A stretch of 64,000 nt of DNA from Paracoccus spongiarum (GTDB lineage: Bacteria; Pseudomonadota; Alphaproteobacteria; Rhodobacterales; Rhodobacteraceae): contig NZ_JAVAMQ010000003.1 of NCBI RefSeq assembly GCF_030732095.1, positions 1 through 64,000 of the forward strand. Reading direction: 5' to 3'. Shown piece by piece: positions 33,864-44,205 of the stretch; position 1 is the first letter of the stretch; every line of letters begins with the position of its first letter. A model generated the notes under the pieces. The model saw nothing but the letters and a program-made list of their open reading frames with translations. It did no database searches and had not been told where the DNA came from. The translations under genes and the position numbers were made by a program.

Positions 33864-34828
33864 CCGCTAGGCCTATTCCTGTCGCGCGCGATGCCCAGCT
33901 GATTACGCCTGAGGAGCTTCCGCTCTGGGTGCCGGGCGACATCCTGACCGACAGTGGCGATCTGCGCTGGAAGGGCATCGGCCAGCGCACCTACCGCTAT
34001 CGCGGCCTCGACGTCGCGATCCCTCCGATGGATCACTACATGATCGTCCATTACCTGCAAGGGGTTACCCCGATGGATCGGCAGGTCGGCGGGCGCTGGT
34101 CGCGGGCGGAATGCCAGCCCGGCATCTTCTCGCTGCTGAGCCTTGCGACCGATTCCCACTGGCATTGGACACGGCCGCTTGACGTCTCGCACGTCTATCT
34201 GCCCGGCGAGGTTCTTGCGAAGGTCGCCGGCGACATGCAGGGCCGCGACGTGGCCGAGGTGACGCTTCATGACGTCCTACACGGCAGCGACTCCACGCTC
34301 ACCGCCATTGCCTCGGAGGTTCTCCGAGAGGTCCGGCGCGGCGGCGATGGCAGCCCGCTTTATGCCGAGGCGGTGTCGATCCAGTTGGCGGTTCACCTGC
34401 TGCGCAACTATGCCACCTGCCAGTTCCGCGAGAAGGCGCCCCGTCAGCTGACCCCGGCTCAGCGCCGCCTGCTCGACGACTATATCGACGCCAACCTGGA
34501 AGGCAGGCTGACGACCGAGGGCGTGGCGGCGGCCCTCGGCGTGGGTGTCTGGACGCTGAACCGCCTGCTGCGCAGCACGCTCGGCTGCTCGGCCCATGGC
34601 CTCATCACCGCCCGAAGGGTGGAGCGGGCGCGTAGGCTCATGTCCGACCGCTCGCTCTTGCTGAAGCAGATCGCCGCAGCGGCGGGCTTCTCGGATCAGG
34701 CGCACATGACGCGCGTCTTCCGGTCGCATCTCGGCGCGACACCGGGGCAGGTGCGGGTCGGCACCGATCACCGGATCGTTCAAGAGAGTGTTTCATTCGT
34801 TCAAGACCGACAGGAGCGCCGTTCATAG
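33860..34828 (+). CDS. AraC-family transcriptional regulator
   Basis: A 322-residue AraC/XylS regulator of the AraC-binding-like (AraC_binding_2) type. An N-terminal sensor domain covers about 1-200. The two-HTH domain covers 210-310 (EGVAAALGVGVWTLNRLL, then LLKQIAAAAGFSDQAHMTRV and FRSHLGATPGQ). I choose GTG 33860 because it overlaps the leader peptide stop. The TTG at 33830 would add 10 residues without a ribosome binding site. It is upstream of and co-directional with the Baeyer-Villiger monooxygenase, so it is the probable activator. Confidence 0.8.
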   Translation: MTARPIPVARDAQLITPEELPLWVPGDILTDSGDLRWKGIGQRTYRYRGLDVAIPPMDHYMIVHYLQGVTPMDRQVGGRWSRAECQPGIFSLLSLATDSHWHWTRPLDVSHVYLPGEVLAKVAGDMQGRDVAEVTLHDVLHGSDSTLTAIASEVLREVRRGGDGSPLYAEAVSIQLAVHLLRNYATCQFREKAPRQLTPAQRRLLDDYIDANLEGRLTTEGVAAALGVGVWTLNRLLRSTLGCSAHGLITARRVERARRLMSDRSLLLKQIAAAAGFSDQAHMTRVFRSHLGATPGQVRVGTDHRIVQESVSFVQDRQERRS

Positions 34829-34905
34829 TCTTTCGATAACCCGGGGCAGGTGCTGCCCCTGGTCGAGGGTCCGGGGAGGGACCCTGTTCAGGAGGAGGAA
34901 AGGAA

Positions 34906-36549
<1,644 letters not shown>

Positions 36550-36616
36550 ACAGGACCGCGCCGGCGCGGGGAGGCGCCGGCGCGGTCGCACAACGGGAAC
36601 CGCAAGGGAGGACAGG

Positions 36617-37804
36617 ATGAACGAGGATTTCAGGACCGCCGCCGACCGCGTGCTGAACGGCGTCGTCACCAGCGAGCCGAGGGTGCCGGGGGTCGTCGCG
36701 ATGGCGACAGACCGGCAGGGCAATTTCTACGAAGGCGCGGCGGGGCAGCGCAGGCTTGACCGCGACGAGCCGATGACGGTGGACAGCGTCTTCGCGCTGT
36801 TCTCGACCACCAAGGCGATCACCGCCACGGCTGCGCTGCAACTGGTCGAGGAAGGCAGGCTGGATCTCGACGCCCCGGCCGAAACCTATGCGCCCGATAT
36901 CGGCACGTTGCAGGTGATCGAGGGCTTCGACGCGCAGGGCGAGCCGATCCTGCGGGCGCCGAAACGCAAGGTCACCACGCGGCAGCTTCTGACCCATACC
37001 GGGGGCTTCGGCTACGACTTCTTCAGCGAGACCTACAACCGGCTCGCGCAGGACAAGGGCCAGCCGAGCGTGATCACCGCCTCGCGGGCGGCCATCATGA
37101 CGCCCCTGCAATTCGACCCCGGCGAGCGTTGGGAATACGGCAGCAACATCGACTGGGTCGGCCAGGTGGTCGAGGGCATCACCGGCAAGCGCCTGGGCGA
37201 GGTCTTCCAGTCCCGCATCTTCGAGCCGCTTGGCATCACCGACATGACCTTCGAACTGAACGACCGCCTGCGTGCCCGGCTGGCCGGAATGCATACGCGC
37301 AATGCCGACGGTAGCTTGACGGCGACCGACTTCGAACTGCCCGACAAGCCCGAGATCCACATGGGCGGGCATGGCCTTTACGGAACCGTCGGGGACTACA
37401 TGCGCTTCATCCGCATGTGGCTGAACGACGGACGCGGCGAGAACGGGCAGGTGCTGAAGCCCGAGACGGTCGCCATGGCCGAACGCAACCACCTTGGCGA
37501 TGCGAAGGTCACCATGCTGCCAGGCGTTATCCCGTCCCTGTCGAACGACGCCGAGTTCTTCCCGGGCCTCTCCAAGTCCTGGTCACTGCCTTTCATGGTC
37601 AACGACGAGCCCGCACCGACCGGCCGTCCGGCGGGCGCGCTGGGCTGGGCAGGCTTGGCCAACCTGTTCTACTGGATCGACCGGCGGAATGGCGTCGGCG
37701 GCTTCTGGGCCACCCAGATCCTGCCCTTCGGCGACCCGGTATCCTTCACCGGCTACATCGACTTCGAGACGGCCTGGTACCGGTCGCAGAGGCTGGCGGC
37801 ATGA
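36617..37804 (+). CDS. Serine hydrolase of the beta-lactamase/EstB family
   Basis: A 395-residue class C beta-lactamase-fold hydrolase. The SxxK motif is STTK near residue 71 and the YxN motif is YGSN near residue 174. A GGHGLYGT stretch stands in the third-motif area. No signal peptide is seen, so it is cytoplasmic, like EstB-type esterases rather than beta-lactamases. Directly after a Baeyer-Villiger enzyme, it probably hydrolyses the ester or lactone product. Confidence 0.85.
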   Translation: MNEDFRTAADRVLNGVVTSEPRVPGVVAMATDRQGNFYEGAAGQRRLDRDEPMTVDSVFALFSTTKAITATAALQLVEEGRLDLDAPAETYAPDIGTLQVIEGFDAQGEPILRAPKRKVTTRQLLTHTGGFGYDFFSETYNRLAQDKGQPSVITASRAAIMTPLQFDPGERWEYGSNIDWVGQVVEGITGKRLGEVFQSRIFEPLGITDMTFELNDRLRARLAGMHTRNADGSLTATDFELPDKPEIHMGGHGLYGTVGDYMRFIRMWLNDGRGENGQVLKPETVAMAERNHLGDAKVTMLPGVIPSLSNDAEFFPGLSKSWSLPFMVNDEPAPTGRPAGALGWAGLANLFYWIDRRNGVGGFWATQILPFGDPVSFTGYIDFETAWYRSQRLAA

Positions 37805-37875
37805 CCACAGGGCAGGGCTGCGGCCCTGCCCACTGCAGGACGATCTTTCAACAACAGCGAAAAAGGAAAGTACCG

Positions 37876-38202
37876 ATGCCATGCTATGTGATCGCCGAGG
37901 TGAAGGTCACCGATGACAGCTGGGTTCCCGACTACGCCGCCAAGGTGCACGACATCGCGGCCCGCCACGGTGGCCGCTACCTGTCGCGCAGCGGCAGGAT
38001 CGAGGCGCTGGAGGGCGAAGCCCCGGATGCCTCACTGATCGCGCTGATCCAGTTCCCCACGCGCGAGGCGGCGTTCCAGTTCGCTAACGACCCGGATTAT
38101 GCGCCCTTCGTCGAGGCACGAAAGGCCGGCAGCGTCAGCAACCTCTACCTGATCGACGACACCGACTTGGCAGGATCGATCCCTTACCTGGGCAAGGGCT
38201 AA
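37876..38202 (+). CDS. DUF1330 (dimeric alpha-beta barrel) protein
   Basis: A 108-residue DUF1330 protein: YVIAEVKVTDDSWVPDYAAK, then HGGRYLSRSGRIEALEG and SLIALIQFPTREAAFQF, ending YLGKG. These are ferredoxin-like dimeric barrels whose chemistry is unknown. ATG 37876 has AAAGGAAAG upstream. It is the last gene of the AraC-BVMO-esterase operon, which ends before the IS66 remnant. Confidence 0.85.
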   Translation: MPCYVIAEVKVTDDSWVPDYAAKVHDIAARHGGRYLSRSGRIEALEGEAPDASLIALIQFPTREAAFQFANDPDYAPFVEARKAGSVSNLYLIDDTDLAGSIPYLGKG

Positions 38203-38359
38203 GCGCCACACTTGGGGTGCTTCCGATGATCCGCGGTCCCGGCGCAAGAGCCTTTGAGCTGCTACCCGAGTCCGGTCTACCCGGCTTGTCTTCTCCGAGG
38301 GTCTACTCGGTCCGTGTATGCCATGAGGATCAAGCAGGCTTGAACCTGTCGTTTATGTA

Positions 38360-38768
38360 GTAAGCGCCTCGCCGATCCCTATGCAGCGAGGCTTGACCCC
38401 TGATCGAAGCTTCAAGGCATGAGGTCCTCGAACCGGCGCCCCGGACGGCCGTCGAGGACCGCTCGCAGGGTCAGCGCGATGTAGTCGAACGGGTTCACGT
38501 CGCTCATTTCACAGGTGGCGATCAGGGAGGCGAGCATCCTCCAGTTCTCGGCCCCTACCTCGTGGCCGGCGAAGAGGGCGTTCTTCCGTGTCAGCGCGAT
38601 CGGGCGGATCTGGTTCTCGACCGGGTTGGTGTCGGGCTCGAGCCGTCCGTCCTCGAGGAAGCGCGTCAGCCCCGGCCAGATGCCGAGCGTATATCGGATG
38701 TCTTCTGCCAGCTTTGACGACCGCGGAATGCGCGAGAGTTGCGCCTCGAGCCAGGGCCGGAAGGTGCC
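38360..38768 (-). mobile_element. IS66-family element remnant (one end plus 3' tnpC)
   Basis: The terminal sequence GTAAGCGCCTCGCC at 38360 is of the IS66 type. It is followed by the 3' part of the transposase, with the DTNPVENQIRP and KNALFAGHE motifs. Everything upstream of about 38768 has been replaced by phage baseplate sequence, so the orfA/orfB genes and the other end are missing. It forms the left border of the prophage tail cluster here. Confidence 0.75.
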
Positions 38769-39320
38769 AAACGTGGTCAGTAAATCGAAGCCATCGGTCG
38801 AGGGGCTGCGAAACACCGCCATCTCGCCCGGCCAGGGAACCGCGTGCGCGGCAACCAGTGGCCGATGCGCCGGCTGGTCCTCGGTCAGCTGCGGCAGGTC
38901 CATCAGCACCGCATCCGGCGCGCCGAACACCACGGCGCGCGTCAGCGACGCCGCGCGGGGATCGCCGGGCGGCAGGTCGTAGGTCGCGCGGTCCTGGCGG
39001 ACCGCCTCGATGCCGCGCGCCTCTGCGTCGGCGATGGAGACGAGCCGCAGATCGACCAGCCTCCCGTCATGCGCGAGCCGGATCGCGTCGGCCGGATCCA
39101 GCGCGAGCCGCGAGGGCGGCAAACGGAACGCCGCCGTCTCGCGGCCCACCCACGCCTCCATCAGCGCGCGGCGGCAGCGCCGCTCGGCTTCCTCGGGCGG
39201 GACCGCCATCGGGAAGGACTCGGACGCGATGCGCGTCGTGAAGCCGCTGGCGGGCGGCGTTCCATAGGTCGTTTCGAACGCAAGCGCCATCAGCGCCCGC
39301 GCCCCCTGGGCTCGTGCCAT
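38412..39320 (-). pseudogene. Three-part chimeric frame: tail tube / baseplate / IS66 transposase
   Basis: A single 302-codon open frame joins three unrelated sources. Residues 1-27 (MARAQGARALMALAFETTYG and on) match the start of phage tail tube proteins. Residues about 31-184 (SESFPMAVPPEEAERR to STDGFDLLTTFGT) match the later part of the GTA-like baseplate multidomain protein. Residues 185-302 (RPWLEAQLSRIPRSSKLAED to FEDLMP) are the C-terminus of an IS66 transposase. The first join falls on GCGCATCGCG, the same ten bases at which the baseplate piece at 61.4 kb ends. No function is expected. Confidence 0.8.
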
Positions 39321-39344
39321 TGTGTTCTCCTCGGGTTGTCGGGA

Positions 39345-39388
39345 TCAGCCGAGCGGATCGGCCGTGGAATAGTGCAGCACCACCGGGA
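39345..39388 (-). repeat. Partial duplicate of the 3' end of the next phage gene
   Basis: On the minus strand these bases read PVVLHYSTADPLG followed by a stop. That is nearly the same as the last residues (PVVLHYSADDPLG) of the intact gene at 39460-39879, but with nucleotide differences. The end of a second, diverged allele sits between the intact gene and the tail tube start, indicating recombination between two related prophages. Confidence 0.6.
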
Positions 39389-39401
39389 GTGAGGCGGATC
39401 A

Positions 39402-39426
39402 GACGACAGTCCAGTGGACTGTCGTC
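39402..39426. repeat. 25-bp perfect palindrome
   Basis: Arms of 12 bp (GACGACAGTCCA and its complement) flank a central G. There is no T-run, so it is not a classic terminator. It lies between the two copies of the tail-gene 3' end. It may be a small dispersed palindromic element of Rhodobacterales or the hairpin at a recombination hotspot. Confidence 0.55.
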
Positions 39427-39459
39427 CCGCCGAACGCGGCCTACAGGCTGGCCGCAGGT

Positions 39460-39879
39460 TCACCCAAGCGGGTCGTCAGCTGAATAATGCAAGACGACCG
39501 GAATGACCGCCGCCTTGAGGCTGGCCGCGCCCTCGACCGGCAGATCGACGGGCCGTGGCGCTTCCGCCTCGACCCAGTCGCAGAGCCCGCCCAAAGTGCG
39601 GTCGTCGGCAAGTGCTGCGCCGATGCTCGCGGTCAGCGTGTCGAAGGCGGCGTCACGGTCGGCGCCCTGCACGACGGCCTCGATCTCGGCCCGGTGCTGG
39701 TAGTGGTAGCGCAGCGGCGAGAGCGTCACCTCCGGCTCGCCTGGCTCGCCGTCGCGCAGGATCAGCAGGCCCTCGGCCGGCACGCGCTCGGGCAGCACCT
39801 CGCCGCGCAGGGCGGTGGCAGGCAGCGCCGAGAGCCGCGCGTGCAGCGCGGCGAGGGTGGTTTCGCGGGGGGTGGGCAT
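39460..39879 (-). CDS. Prophage tail-completion type protein (often annotated acyl-CoA transferase)
   Basis: A 139-residue protein seen upstream of the tail tube gene in Rhodobacterales prophages: TTLAALHARLSALPATALRG, then EVTLSPLRYHYQHRAEIEAV and the ending YSADDPLG. The position matches tail terminator or completion proteins. The acyl-CoA transferase label used for relatives has no visible basis. Start ATG 39879; the frame is intact. Confidence 0.6.
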   Translation of the reverse strand: MPTPRETTLAALHARLSALPATALRGEVLPERVPAEGLLILRDGEPGEPEVTLSPLRYHYQHRAEIEAVVQGADRDAAFDTLTASIGAALADDRTLGGLCDWVEAEAPRPVDLPVEGAASLKAAVIPVVLHYSADDPLG

Positions 39880-40049
39880 GGAGGGTCTCTTCGATGTCCG
39901 AAGCGCCCGAACATGGGCAGCTTGACCTTTGCAATTCTTGACAGTTTCAGAGCACTTCCGGTAACTGGACCCATGGGGATTGCGAGCTCCCCACGAGGCG
40001 CCAGCTGAAGATCGCGTTCCTGTTCAACCCCGGCGACGGAGGAACGCAC

Positions 40050-40871
40050 ATGCCTGCGCCCAATGCCATTTCGTTCGACAAGCTCACCCGCATCATCGGA
40101 ACCCCCCGCGCACCGCTTTTGCTCGACGTGCGGTCCGAGGAAGATTTCGCCGCCGATCCACGATTGCTCCCAGGTTCTGTCCGGATCGACGACCAGGCGC
40201 TCGCCGCCCTCGCGCCACAGCTCGGCGGCCAGCCTTCGATCGCCGTTTGTCAGGCCGGTCACCGGCGCAGTCAGGGCACTGCCGCCTTGCTTCGCGCCGA
40301 AGGTTGCCCGTCCGAGTATCTCGAGGGCGGGTTCGAGGCATGGCGCTCCGCCGGCCTGCCGCTGATCGATCCGGTGAAGCTGCCCGCGCGCGACGCGCAG
40401 GGCCGCACCATCTGGGTCACCCGCTCGCGCCCCAAGATCGACCGCATCGCGTGTCCCTGGCTGATCCGGCGCTTTCTCGATCCCCGGGCGATCATCCTGT
40501 TCGTGGCGCCCGCCGAGGTGATCGGCGTCGCCGAACGCTACAACGCATCGCCCTTCGACATCGAAGGCGTGTTCTGGAGCCACCGGGACGACCTCTGCAC
40601 CTTCGACGTGATGCTGGCCGAGTTCGGCCTGAGCATTCCCGCCCTCGACCGGCTCGCCACAATCGTGCGCGGCGCCGATACGGCCCGGCTCGACCTCGCA
40701 CCCGAGGCCGCCGGTCTGCTTGCGGCTTCGCTCGGCCTGTCGCGGATGTATTCCGACGATCTGGAGCAGCTGGAGGCCGGGATGCTGCTTTACGACGCCT
40801 TCTTTCGTTGGGCGCGGGACGCCACCGACGAGACCCACAACTGGCCCACCAACAAGCCGAAGGCAGACTGA
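40050..40871 (+). CDS. chrB: Chromate resistance protein ChrB with rhodanese domain
   Basis: A 273-residue fusion. Residues 1-105 are a rhodanese domain (LLLDVRSEEDF; the active-site loop VCQAGHRRSQG has its Cys). Residues 110-270 are the ChrB C-terminal domain (RPKIDRIACPWLIRRFLDP, FDIEGVFWSHRDDLCTFD, LEAGMLLYDAFFRWARD). ChrB proteins sense or help detoxify chromate and accompany ChrA. The stop overlaps the chrA ATG by one base. It sits on the plus strand between two minus-strand phage genes, so it is cargo. Confidence 0.88.
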   Translation: MPAPNAISFDKLTRIIGTPRAPLLLDVRSEEDFAADPRLLPGSVRIDDQALAALAPQLGGQPSIAVCQAGHRRSQGTAALLRAEGCPSEYLEGGFEAWRSAGLPLIDPVKLPARDAQGRTIWVTRSRPKIDRIACPWLIRRFLDPRAIILFVAPAEVIGVAERYNASPFDIEGVFWSHRDDLCTFDVMLAEFGLSIPALDRLATIVRGADTARLDLAPEAAGLLAASLGLSRMYSDDLEQLEAGMLLYDAFFRWARDATDETHNWPTNKPKAD

Positions 40872-42238
40872 TGCAGGACCGCGCATACCCCACGCTGGCC
40901 GCGGCCACCCGCATCTGGGCCCGCATCGGCCTGTTGAGCTTCGGCGGTCCGGCCGGACAGATCGCGCTCATGCACCGGATCCTCGTCGAGGAGCAGCGCT
41001 GGCTGGGCGAGAAACGGTTCCTCCATGCGCTCAACTACTGCATGCTCCTGCCGGGGCCGGAGGCAATGCAGCTCGCCGTCTATATCGGCTGGCTGATGCA
41101 CCGCACGCTCGGCGGCATCATCGCGGGCGTCCTGTTCGTGCTGCCCGGCGTCGTGGCGATCATGGCGCTCAGCTGGATCTATGCCCTCTACGGCAATGTC
41201 GGCCCGGTCGAGGCACTGTTCTTCGGGCTCAAGGCGGCGGTGCTGGCCATCGTGGTGCAGGCGGTGATCCGCATCGGATCGCGCGCGCTTAAAAACGGGG
41301 CGATGGTCGCCATCGCCGCCGCCTCCTTCATGGCGATCTTCGGCTTCGCCATTCCGTTTCCGCTCATCATCCTCGTTGCTGGCCTGATCGGGTTCTTCGG
41401 CGCGCGTGCGGGCCTGCCCGCATTCCATGGCGGCGACGGACACGGCAAGGTCGGCAAGGTCCAGGTCGACGACGCCGATACGCTGCTGGGCGAGGAATCG
41501 CCTGATCACACGCAGGTCAACCGGGGTTGGGCGTTTCGCATCTCTGGGGTGTTCCTCGCGCTCTGGCTGGCGCCGGTTGGACTGTTGTTCGCGGTACTTG
41601 GGCCAGAGAACGTGTTTTCGCAGATCGCGGGCTTCTTCAGCGTCATGGCCGTGGTGACCTTCGGCGGCGCGTATGCGGTGCTGGCCTATGTCGCACAGGA
41701 GGCGGTGCAGAACTACGGCTGGCTTGCTCCCGGTGAGATGCTGGACGGGCTCGGGATGGCGGAGACCACGCCCGGCCCGCTGATCATGGTGACGCAATTC
41801 GTGGGCTTCATGGGTGCTTTCCGCGAGGCGAGCGGCCTGTCGCCCCTGATGGCGGCAACGCTCGGCGGGCTGCTGACGACGTGGGTGACCTTCGTTCCCT
41901 GCTTCCTGTGGATCTTCCTCGGCGCGCCCTTCATCGAGCGTCTGCGCGACAACGCAGTGCTGACCGCCGCCCTGACCGCCATCACCGCGGCCGTGGTGGG
42001 CGTCATCCTGAACCTTGCCGTCTGGTTCGGTCTGCATGTCGTCTTCGACGAGGTGCGGACCGTTACAGCGTACGGCCTCGATCTGGATGTGCCCGTCTGG
42101 TCGACGGTGAACCTCGCGGCTGCGGCACTGGTGCTTGCCGCGCTTGTGGCGGTGTTCCGCTTCAGGCTGGGCGCCGTGACGGTCCTTGCGGGCTGTGCGC
42201 TGGCCGGTGTCGCGCTGGCGTCTGTGGGCTTGACATGA
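40871..42238 (+). CDS. chrA: Chromate efflux transporter ChrA
   Basis: A 455-residue long-chain CHR transporter made of two homologous membrane halves. The first carries LLSFGGPAGQIALMH and NYCMLLPGPEAMQLAVYIG. The second carries VVTFGGAYAVLAYVAQEAV and MAETTPGPLIMVTQFVGFMG, with a hydrophilic loop at about 185-225. It exports chromate, probably driven by the membrane potential. The start overlaps the chrB stop, and the stop lies 24 bp from the convergent phage gene. It looks intact and functional. Confidence 0.93.
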   Translation: MQDRAYPTLAAATRIWARIGLLSFGGPAGQIALMHRILVEEQRWLGEKRFLHALNYCMLLPGPEAMQLAVYIGWLMHRTLGGIIAGVLFVLPGVVAIMALSWIYALYGNVGPVEALFFGLKAAVLAIVVQAVIRIGSRALKNGAMVAIAAASFMAIFGFAIPFPLIILVAGLIGFFGARAGLPAFHGGDGHGKVGKVQVDDADTLLGEESPDHTQVNRGWAFRISGVFLALWLAPVGLLFAVLGPENVFSQIAGFFSVMAVVTFGGAYAVLAYVAQEAVQNYGWLAPGEMLDGLGMAETTPGPLIMVTQFVGFMGAFREASGLSPLMAATLGGLLTTWVTFVPCFLWIFLGAPFIERLRDNAVLTAALTAITAAVVGVILNLAVWFGLHVVFDEVRTVTAYGLDLDVPVWSTVNLAAAALVLAALVAVFRFRLGAVTVLAGCALAGVALASVGLT

Positions 42239-42261
42239 AGCCGATCTTGTCATGGCGCGGA

Positions 42262-42891
42262 TCAAATCTTCGCCTCCACCCAATTCGCCACGATCAGCCC
42301 CGGCACGCTGTCCAATGCCCGATCTGCATCCCGCGCGAGGTCCAGCCGCTTCGGCAGCTTGACCTGCGGCACCAGCAGGAAGATCGGCGCGGTGACGACG
42401 CCCCGGCCGGTCTTCGACCGCGAGGCCACCGCGCGTCCTTTCGTGTTCAGCCGTCCCTCGGTCACGAGCAGGCTCGGTCCGGTGCGGCGATAGACGAACC
42501 GTAGCCGCAATCCGCGGCGTTGTTCCCATTCGCCGGGCGTGATCCTTCCGCCGCGCAGGGATTTGCCCGCCGCAGGCAGCGGGATCGCCAGCCAGAACCC
42601 GTTCTTCGAACGGATTAGCGGCCCCGTGTCATGGGCGCCCACGATGACCGGGGCCTTCGACCAGACCAGTGCCGCCGCGTCCAGGCTCTCGCCCGACCTC
42701 GGGAAGTTCTGGCTCCGGATCGAGTTGGCGAGCCGTGTGCCGAGCCCTGCGCCGGTGATCTGCAACCGCCACGCCGCTTTCAACCCGGTCCCGGCCTCGC
42801 GCATCGCGGCCGTCACCGCGCGTTCGCCCGCTGCGACCTCGGCCGCCATCATCGCGACGATGTCGGGATCGATGTCGAGCTTCAGTTTCAC
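42262..42891 (-). CDS. Prophage protein, DUF6441 family
   Basis: A 209-residue phage protein I place in DUF6441 by its LANSIRSQNFPRSGESLDAA-type motif and the SKAPVIVGAHDTGPLIRSKN stretch. Tail-proximal proteins of this kind occur after the head-tail adaptor in Rhodobacterales prophages. GTG 42891 overlaps the adaptor stop. It is an intact gene of the structural cluster, in the expected order. Confidence 0.65.
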   Translation of the reverse strand: MKLKLDIDPDIVAMMAAEVAAGERAVTAAMREAGTGLKAAWRLQITGAGLGTRLANSIRSQNFPRSGESLDAAALVWSKAPVIVGAHDTGPLIRSKNGFWLAIPLPAAGKSLRGGRITPGEWEQRRGLRLRFVYRRTGPSLLVTEGRLNTKGRAVASRSKTGRGVVTAPIFLLVPQVKLPKRLDLARDADRALDSVPGLIVANWVEAKI

Positions 42892-43199
42892 GCGGGCCTC
42901 AGATCGACGGTCCAGACCAGCCGCTCGCGGTCGCGGGCGGGTTCGCCCTGAATGAGGAAGGCGTCGCCCTCGATCTCGATGCGGTCGCCGGGACGCGGGT
43001 TCGCCACCTCGGCCACGCGCAGGTCGATCCGGGTGGTTTCGGACCAGAGCCGCGCGTCGCCGAAGTCGGTGACCGCATCGGCACGCCGGGCGACGACGCG
43101 CACCAGCACGGGCGCGCCGCCGTCGGCGATATAGACCGCGTCCCGGCCGATGTTCGGATCGGCGAAGAGCGCGCCGACGGCGGCGGCGAAGGCGCTCAT
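42888..43199 (-). CDS. Prophage head-tail adaptor-like protein
   Basis: A 103-residue protein: FAAAVGALFADPNIGRDAVY at the start, then a beta-rich domain with RARVADV-type strands and DRERLVWTVDLRPA at the end. Size, order and overlaps (TGATG with the DUF2190 remnant upstream, GTGA with DUF6441 downstream) fit a head-tail connector. The frame is complete. Confidence 0.6.
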   Translation of the reverse strand: MSAFAAAVGALFADPNIGRDAVYIADGGAPVLVRVVARRADAVTDFGDARLWSETTRIDLRVAEVANPRPGDRIEIEGDAFLIQGEPARDRERLVWTVDLRPA

Positions 43200-43393
43200 C
43201 AGAACGCCGCGTTCAGGCGCACCCGGCCGACGGTGTCGCCCGCGCCGCTCGCCACCGCCTCGACTGCCACGCCGATCAGGGTGTTGTCGGTCGCGACCGT
43301 GGTGCAGCGCTTGTTGGTGTCGTCCCAATAGACCTTGGCGCCGACCGTCCAGGCCTGGGAGCCGACCTTGGTGATGTCGAAGACGCCGACGAG
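43199..43393 (-). pseudogene. Prophage DUF2190 capsid-decoration protein, C-terminal fragment
   Basis: The final 60 or so residues (GVFDITKVGSQAWTVGAKVY to GDTVGRVRLNAAF) of a DUF2190-type capsid protein. Immediately upstream, within 75 bp, lies the end of the small terminase gene and a short Ala/Gly-rich frame. The large terminase, portal, protease and major capsid genes that normally stand here are deleted. The prophage can therefore not package DNA. Confidence 0.7.
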
Positions 43394-43469
43394 CGCGTCT
43401 CGACGGGTTCGCCGAGGGCAGCCCCTCCCGCCTCAGCTCCGGCTGCGGCTTGGGGGATTGCCACCCCGC

Positions 43470-43919
43470 CTAGAAGTCCCACTCCCAGGGCGTCGTGTCG
43501 GTCGGGACCTGGATGGCGAGGCGTGCGCGAGCGGATGGCGAAAGGCCAAGCTCGGCCATCAGCCGGGTCATCAGCTCGACCTGCTTGTTGGCAATGCCCA
43601 TCCAGGGGCTGACCTGAAGATAGCCCGCCGGGGTCTTGAGGATCGCAGGCGTCTCGGCCAGCTTGCGTTCGGCCTCGACCCAGCGGCCATAGCTCTGGCA
43701 ATAGGCGGCCATCACCGCGCGGTCGATCCGGGTCAGCAGGCCGATGCCGTTCAGCACCCCCGCCAGGCGCTTCCATTCGGCCTTGGCCGTCGGCGACAGA
43801 TGGGCGGGGCAGGTCGGGGCGCCGGACGGCGGCTTCGGTTCCTGCCCGCTGATCGGACGCTTGCCGGGATTGCCCTCGAGCAGCTTCAGCGCTGTCGGCT
43901 TCGGCTTGCGGCCTCTCAT
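43470..43919 (-). CDS. Phage terminase small subunit, P27 family
   Basis: A 149-residue P27-type small terminase. It begins RGRKPKPTALKLLEGNPGKR, the family signature, followed by LSPTAKAEWKRLAGVLNGIG and an AETPAILKTPAGYLQVSPWM domain. Start ATG 43919. It normally precedes the large subunit, which is absent here. The coding frame is full length. Confidence 0.88.
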   Translation of the reverse strand: MRGRKPKPTALKLLEGNPGKRPISGQEPKPPSGAPTCPAHLSPTAKAEWKRLAGVLNGIGLLTRIDRAVMAAYCQSYGRWVEAERKLAETPAILKTPAGYLQVSPWMGIANKQVELMTRLMAELGLSPSARARLAIQVPTDTTPWEWDF

Positions 43920-44205
43920 CTCAGCGGGCCCGTGTCGATGCGGCCTGTTGCGACCGGCGGGCGGCACGCGCGCGGCCCCTCACGCCCGCACCCCCCGAGT
44001 TGGTCGACCAATGCGCGGCATATCCGGCGCACCCAAGGCCGGAAATCCCGGCAATCCGACGCAATCCGGCGATGACGCGGCAAGAGAGACCCGGTCGCCA
44101 ATTTCGCGGGCGTGACAGATGTCCTCCCCCCGCCGGTCCGCTGGCACGGCCTGTCCGCTTTCGGACGCCCCCCCCCGGGGCGGGATCGGTGATCTGCCTG
44201 CGCCA

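Noticed and set aside
44161..44180. C9G4 run as a terminator or phase switch
   Set aside because: It lies in a non-coding gap with no stem plus T-run. It is outside both neighbouring coding regions, so no switching effect can be proposed.
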